DNA from: Peptococcaceae bacterium
GTDB taxonomy: Bacteria > Bacillota > DSM-12270 > Thermacetogeniales > Thermacetogeniaceae
Direction: 5' to 3'
Assembly: GCA_023249405.1 (NCBI GenBank)
Contig: JAHFCR010000014.1
Coordinates: forward strand, 4,586 to 50,272
Length of the DNA stretch: 45,687 nt
Each line of letters starts with the position of its first letter. Position 1 is the stretch's first letter. The notes beneath the pieces are model-generated. The model ran no database searches, was not told the DNA's origin, and worked only from the letters and a program-made list of their open reading frames with translations. This document shows positions 10,015 to 18,192 of this stretch, one piece after another. The translations under genes and the position numbers were made by a program.

Positions 10015-11373
10015 TTACCTGATCGATTGGCTTGAGAGATGCTGCAACTCCGATCTGATGACCTGGGGCAATGCGGATAGCACCAGGTCGATCACGTAGC
10101 GGAGCCGTTCCTCATTCTTGCCCTCGAACCTGAAGGTGATCAGCGGCTCGGTCACCGAGGGGCGAACCATTCCCCAGCAGTCGCTGAACTCCACCCTCAG
10201 ACCGTCGAGCCGGTTAACCGGGTAACCGGCCAGTTTAGCGGCAATCGTCTCGACGATCTCGCCAGGATCTCCTGCAAAATGCAGCCGGATGTCCGGCGTG
10301 ATCGGGTAGCGCGGCAGGAGCCGGTCCAATTGCGAGAGAGAGGCGCCGCTGTCCTGGAGCAATTCCAGCAGCTCCATCGAGGACCAGAGGCCGTCATCGA
10401 AGCCGAGATCGCCCCAGAAAAAGTGGCCGCTCAACTCACCCGCCAGCAACGCCCCGCTGGCGATAAATTTGCTCTCTACAAAGGTGTGCCCGGAGCGGGC
10501 CATGACCGGTGTGCCCCCCATGCGGGCTACCTCTTCCGCCACCACCAGCGAGCACTTGCTGTCGTAAACCACCGTCCCCGTTCCCGGCTTTCGCCCCAGC
10601 AGACACCGGGCGAACAGGGCCAGGATACGGTCATTGGCAACGGGCCGGCCGTATTCATCCACGAAGGCCACCCGGTCGCCGTCCCCGTCATAGGCGATGC
10701 CCAGGGCGGCCCTCCCTTCGACCACCCGCCGGCAGAGGGCCTGGATGTTTTCGGGCAGGGCCGGGTTGGGTGAGCGGTTGGGGAACCGCCCGTCGGGGGT
10801 GCAATAGAGTTCGATCACCTGGTAACCGAGGCTGCAAAAAACCTCCGGGGCGATCAGCGAGCAGGCGCCGTTGCCGCAGTCCAGCACCAGTTTGAGCCGG
10901 CCCGGCCGGAAGCGCCCGATGACATGGTCGCGATACCGGCGCAGCCAGACATCCTCCTGCCGGCAATTGCCCGGCCCGGTGATAAAACCTTTGCTAGCCA
11001 TGGTCTGCTGCAGGGTGGCCATCTCCTTCTGGTCGACCGGCCGTCCCCCGAACAGCAGCTTGAAACCGTTATATTCCGGCGGGTTATGCGAGGCGGTGAC
11101 CATTATGCCAACGGCGCTGCCTGTGCTGTGAACGGCATAATAGAATGCGGGCGTGGTTAAGATTCCGGCATCCACGACCTGGCAGCCGGCGCTGGCCAGG
11201 CCGTCAAGCAGGGTGGCCTTCAGCGCAGGAGTGCTCAACCGGATATCGCCCGCCACCAGCGCCGTCTGCCCCCGGGCCATTGTCCCGGCAGACCGGCCAA
11301 GATCGTAGGCGTCCCGGTCCGTCAGGTCCTGGTTATAAATGCCCCGAATGTCGCATGGCTTAAAGATGCCCAT
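10015..11373 (-). CDS. Phosphomannomutase/phosphoglucomutase family enzyme
   Basis: An alpha-D-phosphohexomutase of about 452 residues that interconverts hexose 6-phosphate and 1-phosphate. All four signature regions are present: phosphoserine loop TASHNPPEYNG (Ser95), metal loop DGDGDRV (near 228), sugar-binding loop GELSGH, and the C-terminal phosphate-binding loop RPSVTEPLITFRFEGKN. The ATG at 11373 is chosen because it begins MGIFKPCDIRG, the conserved N-terminus; the frame is open further upstream but that part is unrelated. It overlaps the end of the nucleotidyltransferase gene by 14 bases, indicating translational coupling. Together they would make a hexose 1-phosphate and its nucleotide sugar for the adjacent glycosyltransferase. 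Mannose versus glucose specificity is not resolved. Confidence 0.9.
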   Translation of the reverse strand: MGIFKPCDIRGIYNQDLTDRDAYDLGRSAGTMARGQTALVAGDIRLSTPALKATLLDGLASAGCQVVDAGILTTPAFYYAVHSTGSAVGIMVTASHNPPEYNGFKLLFGGRPVDQKEMATLQQTMASKGFITGPGNCRQEDVWLRRYRDHVIGRFRPGRLKLVLDCGNGACSLIAPEVFCSLGYQVIELYCTPDGRFPNRSPNPALPENIQALCRRVVEGRAALGIAYDGDGDRVAFVDEYGRPVANDRILALFARCLLGRKPGTGTVVYDSKCSLVVAEEVARMGGTPVMARSGHTFVESKFIASGALLAGELSGHFFWGDLGFDDGLWSSMELLELLQDSGASLSQLDRLLPRYPITPDIRLHFAGDPGEIVETIAAKLAGYPVNRLDGLRVEFSDCWGMVRPSVTEPLITFRFEGKNEERLRYVIDLVLSALPQVIRSELQHLSSQSIR

Positions 11374-12112
11374 CTGAAGAACCCCATGGCAAAACCTGGG
11401 CCGCCTCGGCCTGGTCAAGCCGGAGCAGGTTTTCATAGTCGTTGATGCGTCCCACGTCCCACCAGGGAAAATCGTCCACGTATCCGTATACCGGTACCCC
11501 GTCTTCCAGCAGGCGCGGAAAGACGTCGCCGGGCAGGTCGATCTCCCTCGTTTCAGGTTTGAACCCCTCGATGCAGGGGAAAAGGCGCTCGTCCAGGATG
11601 TAGGCGCCGGTGCTTACCGGCTGGCCGAGGTTGGATTTCTCGCGGAAACCCCGGACCCGGTGGCGGCGGTCGATTTCGGCTATCCCCACTTCCAGGCGGT
11701 AACTGGTGGAGCAGGCGATGGAAACCAGGCCCCCATGGAGCCGGTGAAAATCGAGGAATGCAGGGTAGTCCAGGTGGCAGATCGTGTCGCCTGGCGCCAC
11801 CAGGAACGGCTCGCCTGACGGTTGCAGCAAGTCCCGGGCGCGCCAGATCTCCCCCGCTTTACCGGCCGGCCGGCCGCCGCGGCTGTAGTTGATGCGTACT
11901 CCCCACCGCTCACCCCCGCCGAAATAATTCTCGATCTGCTCGGACAGGTAGCTCACTGCAATCACGAAATCTCTGATCCCGCAGGCGATCAACGGCAGCA
12001 GCACCCATTCCATCAGCGGCCTGCCATGTAGGGGGAGCATCGGTTTGGGCACATAATCGGTTAGGGGGCGTAAACGGGTGCCCCTGCCAGCGGCCAGAAT
12101 CAGCGCCTTCAA
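11360..12112 (-). CDS. Sugar-1-phosphate nucleotidyltransferase
   Basis: A 250-residue GT-A fold nucleotidyltransferase of the RmlA/ManC type. The N-terminal nucleotide-binding signature AAGRGTRLRPLTDYVPKPML is intact, followed by PLMEWVL, and the conserved GDTI strand that carries a metal-binding aspartate. There is no C-terminal left-handed beta-helix, so it is a stand-alone pyrophosphorylase domain. The start is TTG at 12112, which overlaps the stop of the preceding glycosyltransferase gene as TTGA. It presumably charges the sugar 1-phosphate produced by the mutase encoded downstream. The nucleotide (GTP, UDP or dTTP) cannot be assigned from sequence alone. Confidence 0.88.
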   Translation of the reverse strand: MKALILAAGRGTRLRPLTDYVPKPMLPLHGRPLMEWVLLPLIACGIRDFVIAVSYLSEQIENYFGGGERWGVRINYSRGGRPAGKAGEIWRARDLLQPSGEPFLVAPGDTICHLDYPAFLDFHRLHGGLVSIACSTSYRLEVGIAEIDRRHRVRGFREKSNLGQPVSTGAYILDERLFPCIEGFKPETREIDLPGDVFPRLLEDGVPVYGYVDDFPWWDVGRINDYENLLRLDQAEAAQVLPWGSSDGHL

Positions 12113-13293
12113 GGAGCGCCGCCCCCGCTGACCAGCGCCTCCACCATGGCGGCGGCAGCCGTGGCCCCGCCGTACCTTTCGCCCAGCTCTTGCAGCCGCT
12201 GGGCGTTGTTCAGGAAGGAGCGGTCGCTCAAGATCTTTTGTATTGCTTCGGCCAGGACAACCGGGGTCAGGCCGTTTTTGTCCAGGAGGATGCCGGATCC
12301 GTTGTTCGCCAGAACGGCGGCGTTGTCTTCCTGCTCGGCCATGGAAGGCACCACCACCGCCGGTCTGCCGCAGGCGATACAGGTCATCAGGGTGGATGAC
12401 CCGCCATGAAACACGGTCACATCGCTGGCTTTGATCAGCTCCGTGCCTGGCACGAAGCCGCGAATGATCACGTTATCCGGCGGGTTGCCGGCTGCCAGAC
12501 GTTCCGGGTCGATGGCCAGGCCGGTGGCAATTACCCCTTGAACGCCTGGCAACTGGCGGAAGGCATCGATGACCATAGTGAGAAAATCCTCGCCGATCAG
12601 CGGTGTACCGCCGCCGATGGTGACGTAGACCAGTGGCAGCTCCGCATTCCCTGCATGGCGGGTTTTCAGCTCTGACTGCCCGGGCAGGTTTTCCGGCGGC
12701 TCCACCAACAGGGGCCCGGTAAAACGGATCTTGTCCCCCAGGGCTGCAGCCTGCTCTCCTGCGAGCGCCGCCCTCACACCGCCATCCAGTTCCGGCATCC
12801 CCTCCATGATGATCAGGTCTGCCGCGTCAAGGGCATCCAGGCTGAACTTTATGGCCTCGAGCCGCCTTGTTGCGGAACTGATCGTTTTTTTGCCATGCGG
12901 CTGCAATATGATCATGGCGCACGGGACCCCAGACTTCCTGGCTGTGGTGGAGCCCGTAAAACTGCCGCAGAGCATGGCCTCTGGCCTTGCGATATCGACC
13001 GCTCTCTGCTCCGCCTCCGTCATCTGTTGCAATATTTCTTTCAGGCGAACTATAACCTCATCCTGATGCCTGTCGTCTGCTCCCAGAAAAGCACCGACCG
13101 GAAGATCGATTTTAAGGGCGTAATCCATCTCGACGACATCGAGACCGTGGCCTCTAACCACCGGAATCTGCTGATCTCCAGTCAGGATTTTGACCTCATG
13201 TCCCTTGCGCTGGAGCGCCTTAGCCACCGCTATCACGCGCATGGTCTGCCCCAGGGCTGTTGCTCCCATCTGAGTGGTACATAAAACTTTCAA
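12109..13293 (-). CDS. GT-B glycosyltransferase (UGT/MGT-like)
   Basis: A 394-residue GT-B glycosyltransferase. The N-terminal domain opens with a Rossmann strand and GQTMRVIAVAKALQRKGHEV, typical of GT1/GT28 enzymes; the C-terminal donor domain has VTIGGGTPL and the loop FHGGSSTLMTCIACGRPAVV, equivalent to the HGG donor motif of macrolide and UDP-glucuronosyl transferases, then EQEDNA. The TTG start at 13293 is fixed by an AAAGGAGG Shine-Dalgarno seven bases upstream. It overlaps the upstream kinase gene by 74 bases and the downstream nucleotidyltransferase by 4, so the set is translationally linked. The acceptor is unknown; a lipid or secondary metabolite is possible. Confidence 0.85.
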   Translation of the reverse strand: MKVLCTTQMGATALGQTMRVIAVAKALQRKGHEVKILTGDQQIPVVRGHGLDVVEMDYALKIDLPVGAFLGADDRHQDEVIVRLKEILQQMTEAEQRAVDIARPEAMLCGSFTGSTTARKSGVPCAMIILQPHGKKTISSATRRLEAIKFSLDALDAADLIIMEGMPELDGGVRAALAGEQAAALGDKIRFTGPLLVEPPENLPGQSELKTRHAGNAELPLVYVTIGGGTPLIGEDFLTMVIDAFRQLPGVQGVIATGLAIDPERLAAGNPPDNVIIRGFVPGTELIKASDVTVFHGGSSTLMTCIACGRPAVVVPSMAEQEDNAAVLANNGSGILLDKNGLTPVVLAEAIQKILSDRSFLNNAQRLQELGERYGGATAAAAMVEALVSGGGAP

Positions 13294-14320
13294 TGTTCTG
13301 GCCTCCTTTGATTTCGTGAATAATCAACTGGCTTCTGGCCAGAAAATCGTCCAGCAGGGCGTGAAGATACTCCCGGTAATGACCACCGATCACTCCCCTG
13401 ATCTCCGGAAACGAGGGAAACGCATCCGTTTCCTGGAAAGTAGCCTTCAAAGAGCCCAGGGTGTTTCCCATGATCACAGATTGCAATGGGCTATGATAAA
13501 ACTTGGTATAGGAATAGACAAACCCGGCGGAGGATGCGTCGCCGCAACCGGTGGTGTCCAGCACCGGCCCGATGTCTGTGACAACGGGCACGCTTGCCCA
13601 GTAGGTACGGTTTTCCCTGCGCCAGGCGATCAGGGATGACTGGTTCCCGAAGGTGATCCAACAGGCTTTTAACCCAAGCTCGACTATGCCGGCGGCAAAT
13701 TGGACGAACTCCTCGTATTGTTGCAGGAGGTGGCCGGCCACCCAGGAGGCCTCGCTATCGTTCATTTTCAGGATGTCTATGCAATCGAACCATTCCCGCC
13801 GGGCACCCTCCGGGCGAGGCCAGGCCTGTCCATACCTGACGCCGTCCTTGTCCACCCCTGTTACCAGGCCGTGGGCATCGAGAAAGATCACCGCATCGGA
13901 AGATCTCCTCAACTTTTGAGCGCATTCCAGGGAGAGGTCGGTCTCATTCAAGGGCATCAGCAGCACGGCCGCGCACTCGGCCAGCAGGCCCATTTCAACC
14001 GGGGCCAGAGGAGGCATTACGTTGATCTGGCGGCTTCGGCGGTCTCGTTCATTGCTATAGGCCAGTTCGATCTCTGTTGTGCCGTTATCGCGCGCGGCCA
14101 GGCCGGAAAGGTCGATATTGGGATGGCGCAGCAGGGAATGGACCGCCTCAAAATCAGTTATGGAAAGATGGGACAGGCAGATCGCCTCATCAGCGCTGCC
14201 TTCGAGAAGCTTGGCCATGGCGCTGGCGCTGTAGAATAGAGCCCCGTACTTCTCCACCCTTTTACCCGTCGGAAGAATGATATGATCCTTGGAGATGGGT
14301 CCGGCAATGCCAAACTTCAT
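13220..14320 (-). CDS. PfkB-family carbohydrate kinase
   Basis: A 366-residue ribokinase/PfkB-family protein. The C-terminal signature DTTGCGDASSAGF spans residues 255-267, with the catalytic base Asp261; the usual GAGD is GCGD here, a mild variant. The N-terminal YGGxxxN-type sugar-binding region is replaced by KYGALFYSASAMAK, so the substrate may be unusual. The ATG start has AGAGGTGAG upstream. It is first in a four-gene operon (kinase, glycosyltransferase, nucleotidyltransferase, mutase). Its last 25 residues are encoded inside the start of the next gene. Substrate not assignable. Confidence 0.85.
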   Translation of the reverse strand: MKFGIAGPISKDHIILPTGKRVEKYGALFYSASAMAKLLEGSADEAICLSHLSITDFEAVHSLLRHPNIDLSGLAARDNGTTEIELAYSNERDRRSRQINVMPPLAPVEMGLLAECAAVLLMPLNETDLSLECAQKLRRSSDAVIFLDAHGLVTGVDKDGVRYGQAWPRPEGARREWFDCIDILKMNDSEASWVAGHLLQQYEEFVQFAAGIVELGLKACWITFGNQSSLIAWRRENRTYWASVPVVTDIGPVLDTTGCGDASSAGFVYSYTKFYHSPLQSVIMGNTLGSLKATFQETDAFPSFPEIRGVIGGHYREYLHALLDDFLARSQLIIHEIKGGQNIESFMYHSDGSNSPGADHARDSGG

Positions 14321-14476
14321 ACCCGCTCACCTCTTCTGCAAGCATATTTTTCCGCCAGGGCTAAAATAAATACCCTGCAAAAAAATGCCTTATCTCGAGA
14401 GAGATGGGGCATAGATGGGCAAAGTTCTTACGTAGATGCGCGTAGATCATATCATGGGTTTTTAGCGATCGCGGCG

Positions 14477-14518
14477 TTGACAATGGCCGGCTCTGCTGTA
14501 CAATACAGTAAAGCAGCA
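14477..14518 (+). promoter_or_regulatory. Promoter and likely operator of the toxin-antitoxin operon
   Basis: TTGACA (14477-14482) and TACAAT (14499-14504) are separated by 16 bases. The -10 is embedded in a dyad, CTGTA-caa-TACAG (14495-14507), within a wider CTGCT...AGCAG symmetry. A dyad over the -10 is the usual arrangement for antitoxin autorepression. It sits about 50 bases before the antitoxin start. Confidence 0.65.
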
Positions 14519-14553
14519 TTGCAGAACAGCAGTAACAAATAGGAGTGACAGTC

Positions 14554-14838
14554 ATGGGCCAAGTATTGGGCAATATTATTGTTCAGAAGCGTGGCGTGGT
14601 AAGTCTGGGATTGCTAAAAGAGCATAACATACCATTAAATGATGGGGATATATTCCAAGTGCAATTGGAGGACAGTAAGGTTATTCTTATTCCGATGAAA
14701 CTAATTCCCGCCGATCAGACGTGGTTCTGGGCTAAAGAGTGGCAGGAAGGCGAGAAAGAAGCGGAAGGAGATATAGCCGCCGGAAGGGTTAAATCGTTTA
14801 CAAACGCAGAAGACCTGATAATGGATCTGGACAAATGA
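14554..14838 (+). CDS. AbrB/SpoVT-type antitoxin
   Basis: A 94-residue protein whose N-terminal half (GQVLGNIIVQKRGVVSLGLL and IPLNDGDIFQVQLEDSKVILIP) follows the swapped-hairpin AbrB/MazE fold, a DNA-binding antitoxin domain. The acidic C-terminal half, ending SFTNAEDLIMDLDK, is the expected toxin-neutralising tail. The ATG at 14554 is preferred over the in-frame GTG at 14545 because AGGAG lies at 14541-14545, eight bases from the ATG. Its stop overlaps the toxin start as ATGA. It would bind and block the toxin and repress the operon. Confidence 0.8.
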   Translation: MGQVLGNIIVQKRGVVSLGLLKEHNIPLNDGDIFQVQLEDSKVILIPMKLIPADQTWFWAKEWQEGEKEAEGDIAAGRVKSFTNAEDLIMDLDK

Positions 14839-15086
14839 CATCGTTTTTTAGGACTGAGCGTTTTAAGCGAATGTACAAAAAACTGAATTCAGAACAGCAA
14901 AACTCTATAAAAAGAGACATAGGTTTGATGGCAGGCAATATATACCATCCGTCTTTGAGAGTCAAGCGCATTAAAGGCACTACGGGAATATGGGAAGCGA
15001 GCGCCACTATAGGACTACGAATAACATTTAACCGGGAAGAGGGCGTAATTACTTTAAGAAACTGCGGGGAACACGATAAAACTTAA
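14835..15086 (+). CDS. RelE/ParE-superfamily toxin
   Basis: An 83-residue basic protein with the RelE-fold pattern: FFRTERFKRMYKKLNSEQQNSIKRDI helices, then LRVKRIKGTTGIWEASATIGLRITFNREEGVITLRNCGEHDKT, where the IWEASATIGLRITF strand and the terminal CGEHDK match the conserved end of the YoeB/RelE 'GxHD' group. Known members cleave mRNA at the ribosome. The start codon overlaps the antitoxin stop. Pairing an AbrB-type antitoxin with a RelE-type toxin is seen elsewhere but is not the textbook RelBE arrangement. Immediately downstream is decayed DNA. Confidence 0.8.
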   Translation: MTSFFRTERFKRMYKKLNSEQQNSIKRDIGLMAGNIYHPSLRVKRIKGTTGIWEASATIGLRITFNREEGVITLRNCGEHDKT

Positions 15087-15284
15087 AGAATCCGTGAACA
15101 GCGGTCAGTGCCTTGTGGTAGGTTGACGTTATACGGTCTTAAGCCAAGGTATCCCTATGAGATTCAAATTTTGGATGAAGATATGAAAATAGCTATTATT
15201 GATGCCGACCAGGTAATGAATTTTTTACTTCAAAGACTTCAGATTTCTGAGGAGATTACGCAGAATGTTGAGCAAGATCAGTAG
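15087..15284 (+). pseudogene. Remnant resembling the C-terminus of a HEPN-domain protein
   Basis: The frame ending at the TAG at 15282-15284 reads YGLKPRYPYEIQILDEDMK and continues into an amphipathic helix DADQVMNFLLQRLQI. The YG...RYPYE...A..DA..V..F pattern resembles the end of HEPN-domain proteins of MNT-HEPN modules. There is no start codon or upstream body in this frame beyond the preceding toxin stop, so it would be a 3' fragment. The assignment is by eye and tentative. Confidence 0.25.
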
Positions 15285-15322
15285 GCATATTAAGGATTAT
15301 AAGAATAAAAAAGGGGAAAGCG

Positions 15323-15366
15323 CAAGGCGGCTTCGGGCAGGGACAGCAACCCAGGGCCGCCTTTAT
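15323..15366. terminator. Possible bidirectional terminator
   Basis: GCAAGGCGGC and GCCGCCTT form arms (about 15323-15332 and 15355-15362) around a G/C-rich loop, with an A-rich stretch upstream and TTTATATTT downstream. It lies between the HEPN-like remnant and the end of a possible degraded minus-strand gene, where a shared terminator is expected. Confidence 0.35.
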
Positions 15367-15702
15367 ATTTGGAAGCGCTCGGCCACCTTGATGCCATCCA
15401 ATTCTTTGAGCTTGGAGTGGGTGCCGGCGGTCTTCAACAGTTCATGGATCAGGTCAAGCATCTCCTGCAGCCTGTTCGCCACTTCCAAACTCTTAGTCCT
15501 AAACAAAAAGGTCGGTCTTATAGCCGGGCTCCAACACCTTGCTCAGCCGCTTTGTCCTGAGCAATAAAGGGGCATGCTTGATGGTCTGGACCAGGACGTC
15601 GTAGGAAAGAGACAGGAAAGTACCAATGGGCCAGGCGTTGGCTATCACAAAACTTAACTTATAGCAGGGGATCATGTATAAATCAGCAGAGCGCGTGTTC
15701 AA
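15363..15702 (-). pseudogene. Possible degraded minus-strand gene, unrecognised
   Basis: Two minus-strand frames overlap near 15499: one runs 15702-15499 and ends PGYKTDLFV, the other continues FRTKSLEVANRLQEMLDLIHELLK and ends KVAERFQI at 15363. The second has a convincing amphipathic helix, which suggests a single gene split by a frameshift. I do not recognise the family and the start is unclear. The rest of 15087-15851 shows no intact gene; it holds only a small hairpin (CCGGG-aactaa-CCCGG near 15720). Confidence 0.2.
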
Positions 15703-15851
15703 GATATTGAGTGTGGCAGCCGGGAACTAACCCGGGGCGTGACTTTATAGAGAAGGATTTTAGAAGAAAAAATCAAATAATTATAGCTATGCGAGGTCAC
15801 ATTTTATCCTTTTAACATGAATTCAAGAGGGCGATTAAAACGAATGACAGG

Positions 15852-17438
15852 ATGATACTCTCGATGCTGTTACAGGCACTGCCGCTCCTAGCTGCGGTGA
15901 CTGAAGGCTTTGCTACGGTGACCGATGATGGCGGCCGACGCCTGAGAACTGTCAATTCCAAGGGCGAGGAACTTGAGGAGTATAGAGATTCTGTTTACGA
16001 TTTGGCTAAGGAAAGCGCCCGATTGCAACAGGCAATGATTGGTCCGTCGCAAATCGTCGAGAGCGCCCTGGCCTGGACTGTTCCGATTGGCGCTTATGTT
16101 TTGAGTTGCAGCAATGTGGAACGCGCAAAGCGTGAAAAGAGTTTGCAGAAATCTTTGGAGAAGGCGCTGCCTTTAATTGCCAATGTTGTAGGTGGAGAGT
16201 CGGTCCTGTTCGACCGAGAAGGAAAGCGGCTGGCTAGCTATAATCCTAACGGAACGATCAATAAACAATTTTTGCACAAGATTAGCGATTATGCAAAGCG
16301 GGCCATGGAGACCGATGAGGCGGTGATCGACGAATCCTTCTCTTTCGGAGGCGCCATGGCGGTGCGTATTCCTATCACGCATGCATTCGGGCTCGGCTTT
16401 AACAACGAGCTGACAGCGAAGAAGAGCAAGAAGCTGATGGAAGAGGTTCAAAAATTTCAGTATGCCCGCTACTCCTTCAGCGACATCGTGGGTGAGCATG
16501 AAGCGATCACCAGGGTGATCCACCAAGCTGAACAGATCGCCGATGGAAATTCGACAGTGCTTATCTACGGCGAAACAGGCACCGGGAAGGAATTGTTTGC
16601 GCAGTCGATTCATAATGCCAGCGAGAGGAGAAACAAACCGTTCGTTGCCATCAATTGCGGCGCTCTTCCCGTATCCCTGATCGAGAGCACGCTATTTGGC
16701 TATGTCGACGGCGCCTTTACCGGTGCGAAGAGGGGTGGAGCACCGGGGGCCTTTGAAATGGCTGATCGAGGAACAATTTTTTTGGATGAAATCAGTGAGA
16801 TGGAACTCAACCTGCAGTCCAAACTGCTGCGTGTATTGCAGGAGAGGGAGGTGACCAGGATTGGCGGTAGCAAACCGCTTTGGGTCGATGTCAGGGTGCT
16901 CGCTTCAACGAACAAGGACATGGGAAAATTGGTGGCTGGCAACAAGTTCCGTAATGACCTGTATTTCAGACTGAATGTGGTGCAAGTTAATGTGCCGCCA
17001 CTGCGGGACCGGATTTCGGATATACCACTGCTGACGGACAATTTTATTCGTAAATATAATCCATTGCTTGGCAAGTATGTCCTGGAAGCTGACCAGGAGA
17101 CCCTGACTGTCATGCAGGACTATACTTGGCCGGGAAACATCAGGGAACTGCAGAATTGCGTTGAGCATGCTCTCAACATGGTCGAAAGAGACCAGCAGAC
17201 GATTATGCTCCATCATTTGCCGCCTTACATCCGGCAAAAAAACGGGATCTCCTCCAGGGGCGAAAGGGTTTACTGTCCCGGTATAACTTTGGCAAGTATC
17301 ATGCTGGAGACCGAACGCCAGGTGATCGAGACGGCTTTGCAGAAGGCGAATGGGAAGAGGAAAGAGACAGCGAAGATGCTCGGGATCAGCATGACCACCC
17401 TGTGGCGTAAAATGCAGACCCTGAATCTGGGTGCTTGA
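15852..17438 (+). CDS. Sigma-54-dependent transcriptional activator, likely regulator of the nicotinate operon
   Basis: A 528-residue bacterial enhancer-binding protein. The sensory N-terminal region (about 1-205) is not a standard receiver; it contains AVTEGFATVTDDGGRRLRTVN and a second segment GESVLFDREGKRLASYNPNG that look like PAS/GAF-type sensor modules, suggesting a small-molecule signal. The AAA+ domain has Walker A GETGTGKE (240-247), the sigma-54 contact loop GAFTGA (287-292), Walker B TIFLDEIS, and the R-finger region. A Fis-type helix-turn-helix ends the protein (GKRKETAKMLGISMTTLWRKMQ). The start is uncertain: ATG 15852 has a weak Shine-Dalgarno and ATG 15864 is an alternative. 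It lies just before a perfect -24/-12 promoter for the nicotinate genes, so it probably activates them. Confidence 0.88.
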   Translation: MILSMLLQALPLLAAVTEGFATVTDDGGRRLRTVNSKGEELEEYRDSVYDLAKESARLQQAMIGPSQIVESALAWTVPIGAYVLSCSNVERAKREKSLQKSLEKALPLIANVVGGESVLFDREGKRLASYNPNGTINKQFLHKISDYAKRAMETDEAVIDESFSFGGAMAVRIPITHAFGLGFNNELTAKKSKKLMEEVQKFQYARYSFSDIVGEHEAITRVIHQAEQIADGNSTVLIYGETGTGKELFAQSIHNASERRNKPFVAINCGALPVSLIESTLFGYVDGAFTGAKRGGAPGAFEMADRGTIFLDEISEMELNLQSKLLRVLQEREVTRIGGSKPLWVDVRVLASTNKDMGKLVAGNKFRNDLYFRLNVVQVNVPPLRDRISDIPLLTDNFIRKYNPLLGKYVLEADQETLTVMQDYTWPGNIRELQNCVEHALNMVERDQQTIMLHHLPPYIRQKNGISSRGERVYCPGITLASIMLETERQVIETALQKANGKRKETAKMLGISMTTLWRKMQTLNLGA

Positions 17439-17446
17439 AGTGGATG

Positions 17447-17460
17447 TTTCATTGTTGAAA
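17447..17460. promoter_or_regulatory. Candidate upstream activating site 1
   Basis: TTTCA-ttgt-TGAAA is a dyad nine bases after the activator stop and about 330 bases before the -24 element. A second copy with the same arms and spacing lies 99 bases downstream. Paired dyads at this distance are typical of sigma-54 activator sites. An 11-base direct repeat AGGCATTGCAA (17460-17470 and 17505-17515) is also present here. Confidence 0.5.
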
Positions 17461-17545
17461 GGCATTGCAATACTGATATTGTTTTTATACCCAGTTAAAG
17501 AGACAGGCATTGCAACGGATTATTCAAGATACAGTGCTGTGAACA

Positions 17546-17559
17546 TTTCAAAACTGAAA
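17546..17559. promoter_or_regulatory. Candidate upstream activating site 2
   Basis: TTTCA-aaac-TGAAA repeats the arms of the site at 17447-17460 exactly, with a different four-base centre. It lies about 230 bases upstream of the sigma-54 promoter. The conservation of arms but not centre argues for protein binding rather than chance. Confidence 0.5.
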
Positions 17560-17764
17560 TGATCAATGCAGCGCTTGGATCTAGAAATCGTTGGCGGAGA
17601 CTCCACCAGAGGGTACCCGTCTTCATAGGCGGCGTTGCTATGCCCGCTTCCGCGGGCTGACGTGGAGCGAGGTATTAGCCAACCCACATTAGTCAGTACC
17701 ATAGATTTTTTGTGGAGATATGACCGCCGGTTACAAACTGATTAATTGGCAGTATGCCTGATTT

Positions 17765-17781
17765 CCCGTATTTGATACGGG
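17765..17781. promoter_or_regulatory. Dyad next to the sigma-54 promoter
   Basis: CCCGTAT-ttg-ATACGGG is a perfect 7-base inverted repeat ending about ten bases before the -24 GG. It could be an operator or a short hairpin. No T tract immediately follows the hairpin stem as in a standard terminator, although GTTATTTTTTT comes after it, so a terminator for the activator gene cannot be excluded. Confidence 0.45.
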
Positions 17782-17789
17782 TTATTTTT

Positions 17790-17806
17790 TTGGCATGCCT
17801 CTTGCA
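17790..17806 (+). promoter_or_regulatory. Sigma-54 (-24/-12) promoter of the nicotinate operon
   Basis: TTGGCATGCCTCTTGCAA has GG at 17792-17793 and GC at 17804-17805, exactly 12 bases apart, matching the TGGCAY-N5-TTGCW consensus. Transcription would start near 17817, leaving a leader of about 375 bases before enamidase. The adjacent sigma-54 activator gene makes this a convincing assignment. Confidence 0.85.
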
Positions 17807-17834
17807 ACAATAATATTTTTATAACTGCCCAGGT

Positions 17835-17862
17835 CGGACTTCAGTCTGCAGACTGAAGTCCG
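17835..17862. repeat. Perfect 28-bp palindrome in the operon leader
   Basis: CGGACTTCAGTCTG is followed at once by its exact reverse complement, giving a 28-bp palindrome without a spacer. It begins about 18 bases downstream of the predicted sigma-54 transcription start, so it would lie at the 5' end of the mRNA or act as a DNA operator. The rest of 17863-18192 shows no gene; only short unconvincing frames are present. Confidence 0.85.
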
Positions 17863-18192
17863 GGTGTCTGAACGGCAGGGCATCTGTTTTTTAAAACAGG
17901 AGATGGCGGTGGAAATGCAGGGTTGAGATGCCGGCAAGAAAAGTCAATACAATACTAAAGGATGAAAGAAAGAGTTAACCGTATCAATGGGGGACATGCT
18001 TATTATGCGGCTGGATAGATTACCAGTAGCGCTCTTTCATTGTATGCTGCTTGCTATCAATGGATCATCGTGGGCATTTGATGCATTTGACACCGGATTG
18101 ATAACCTTTAAGGCCTTTTAACGAAGGCCTTTCACGCCATGGCAACAGCAGGGCGGTGCAATTTATGAACAACAACCAAAGGGAGTGACAAT

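Noticed and set aside
17520-17702. A short minus-strand frame with PRSTSARGSGHS that might be an insertion sequence end
   Set aside because: Only small hairpins (for example CCCGC-ttc-GCGGG) are present; no terminal repeats, target duplication or transposase could be identified.
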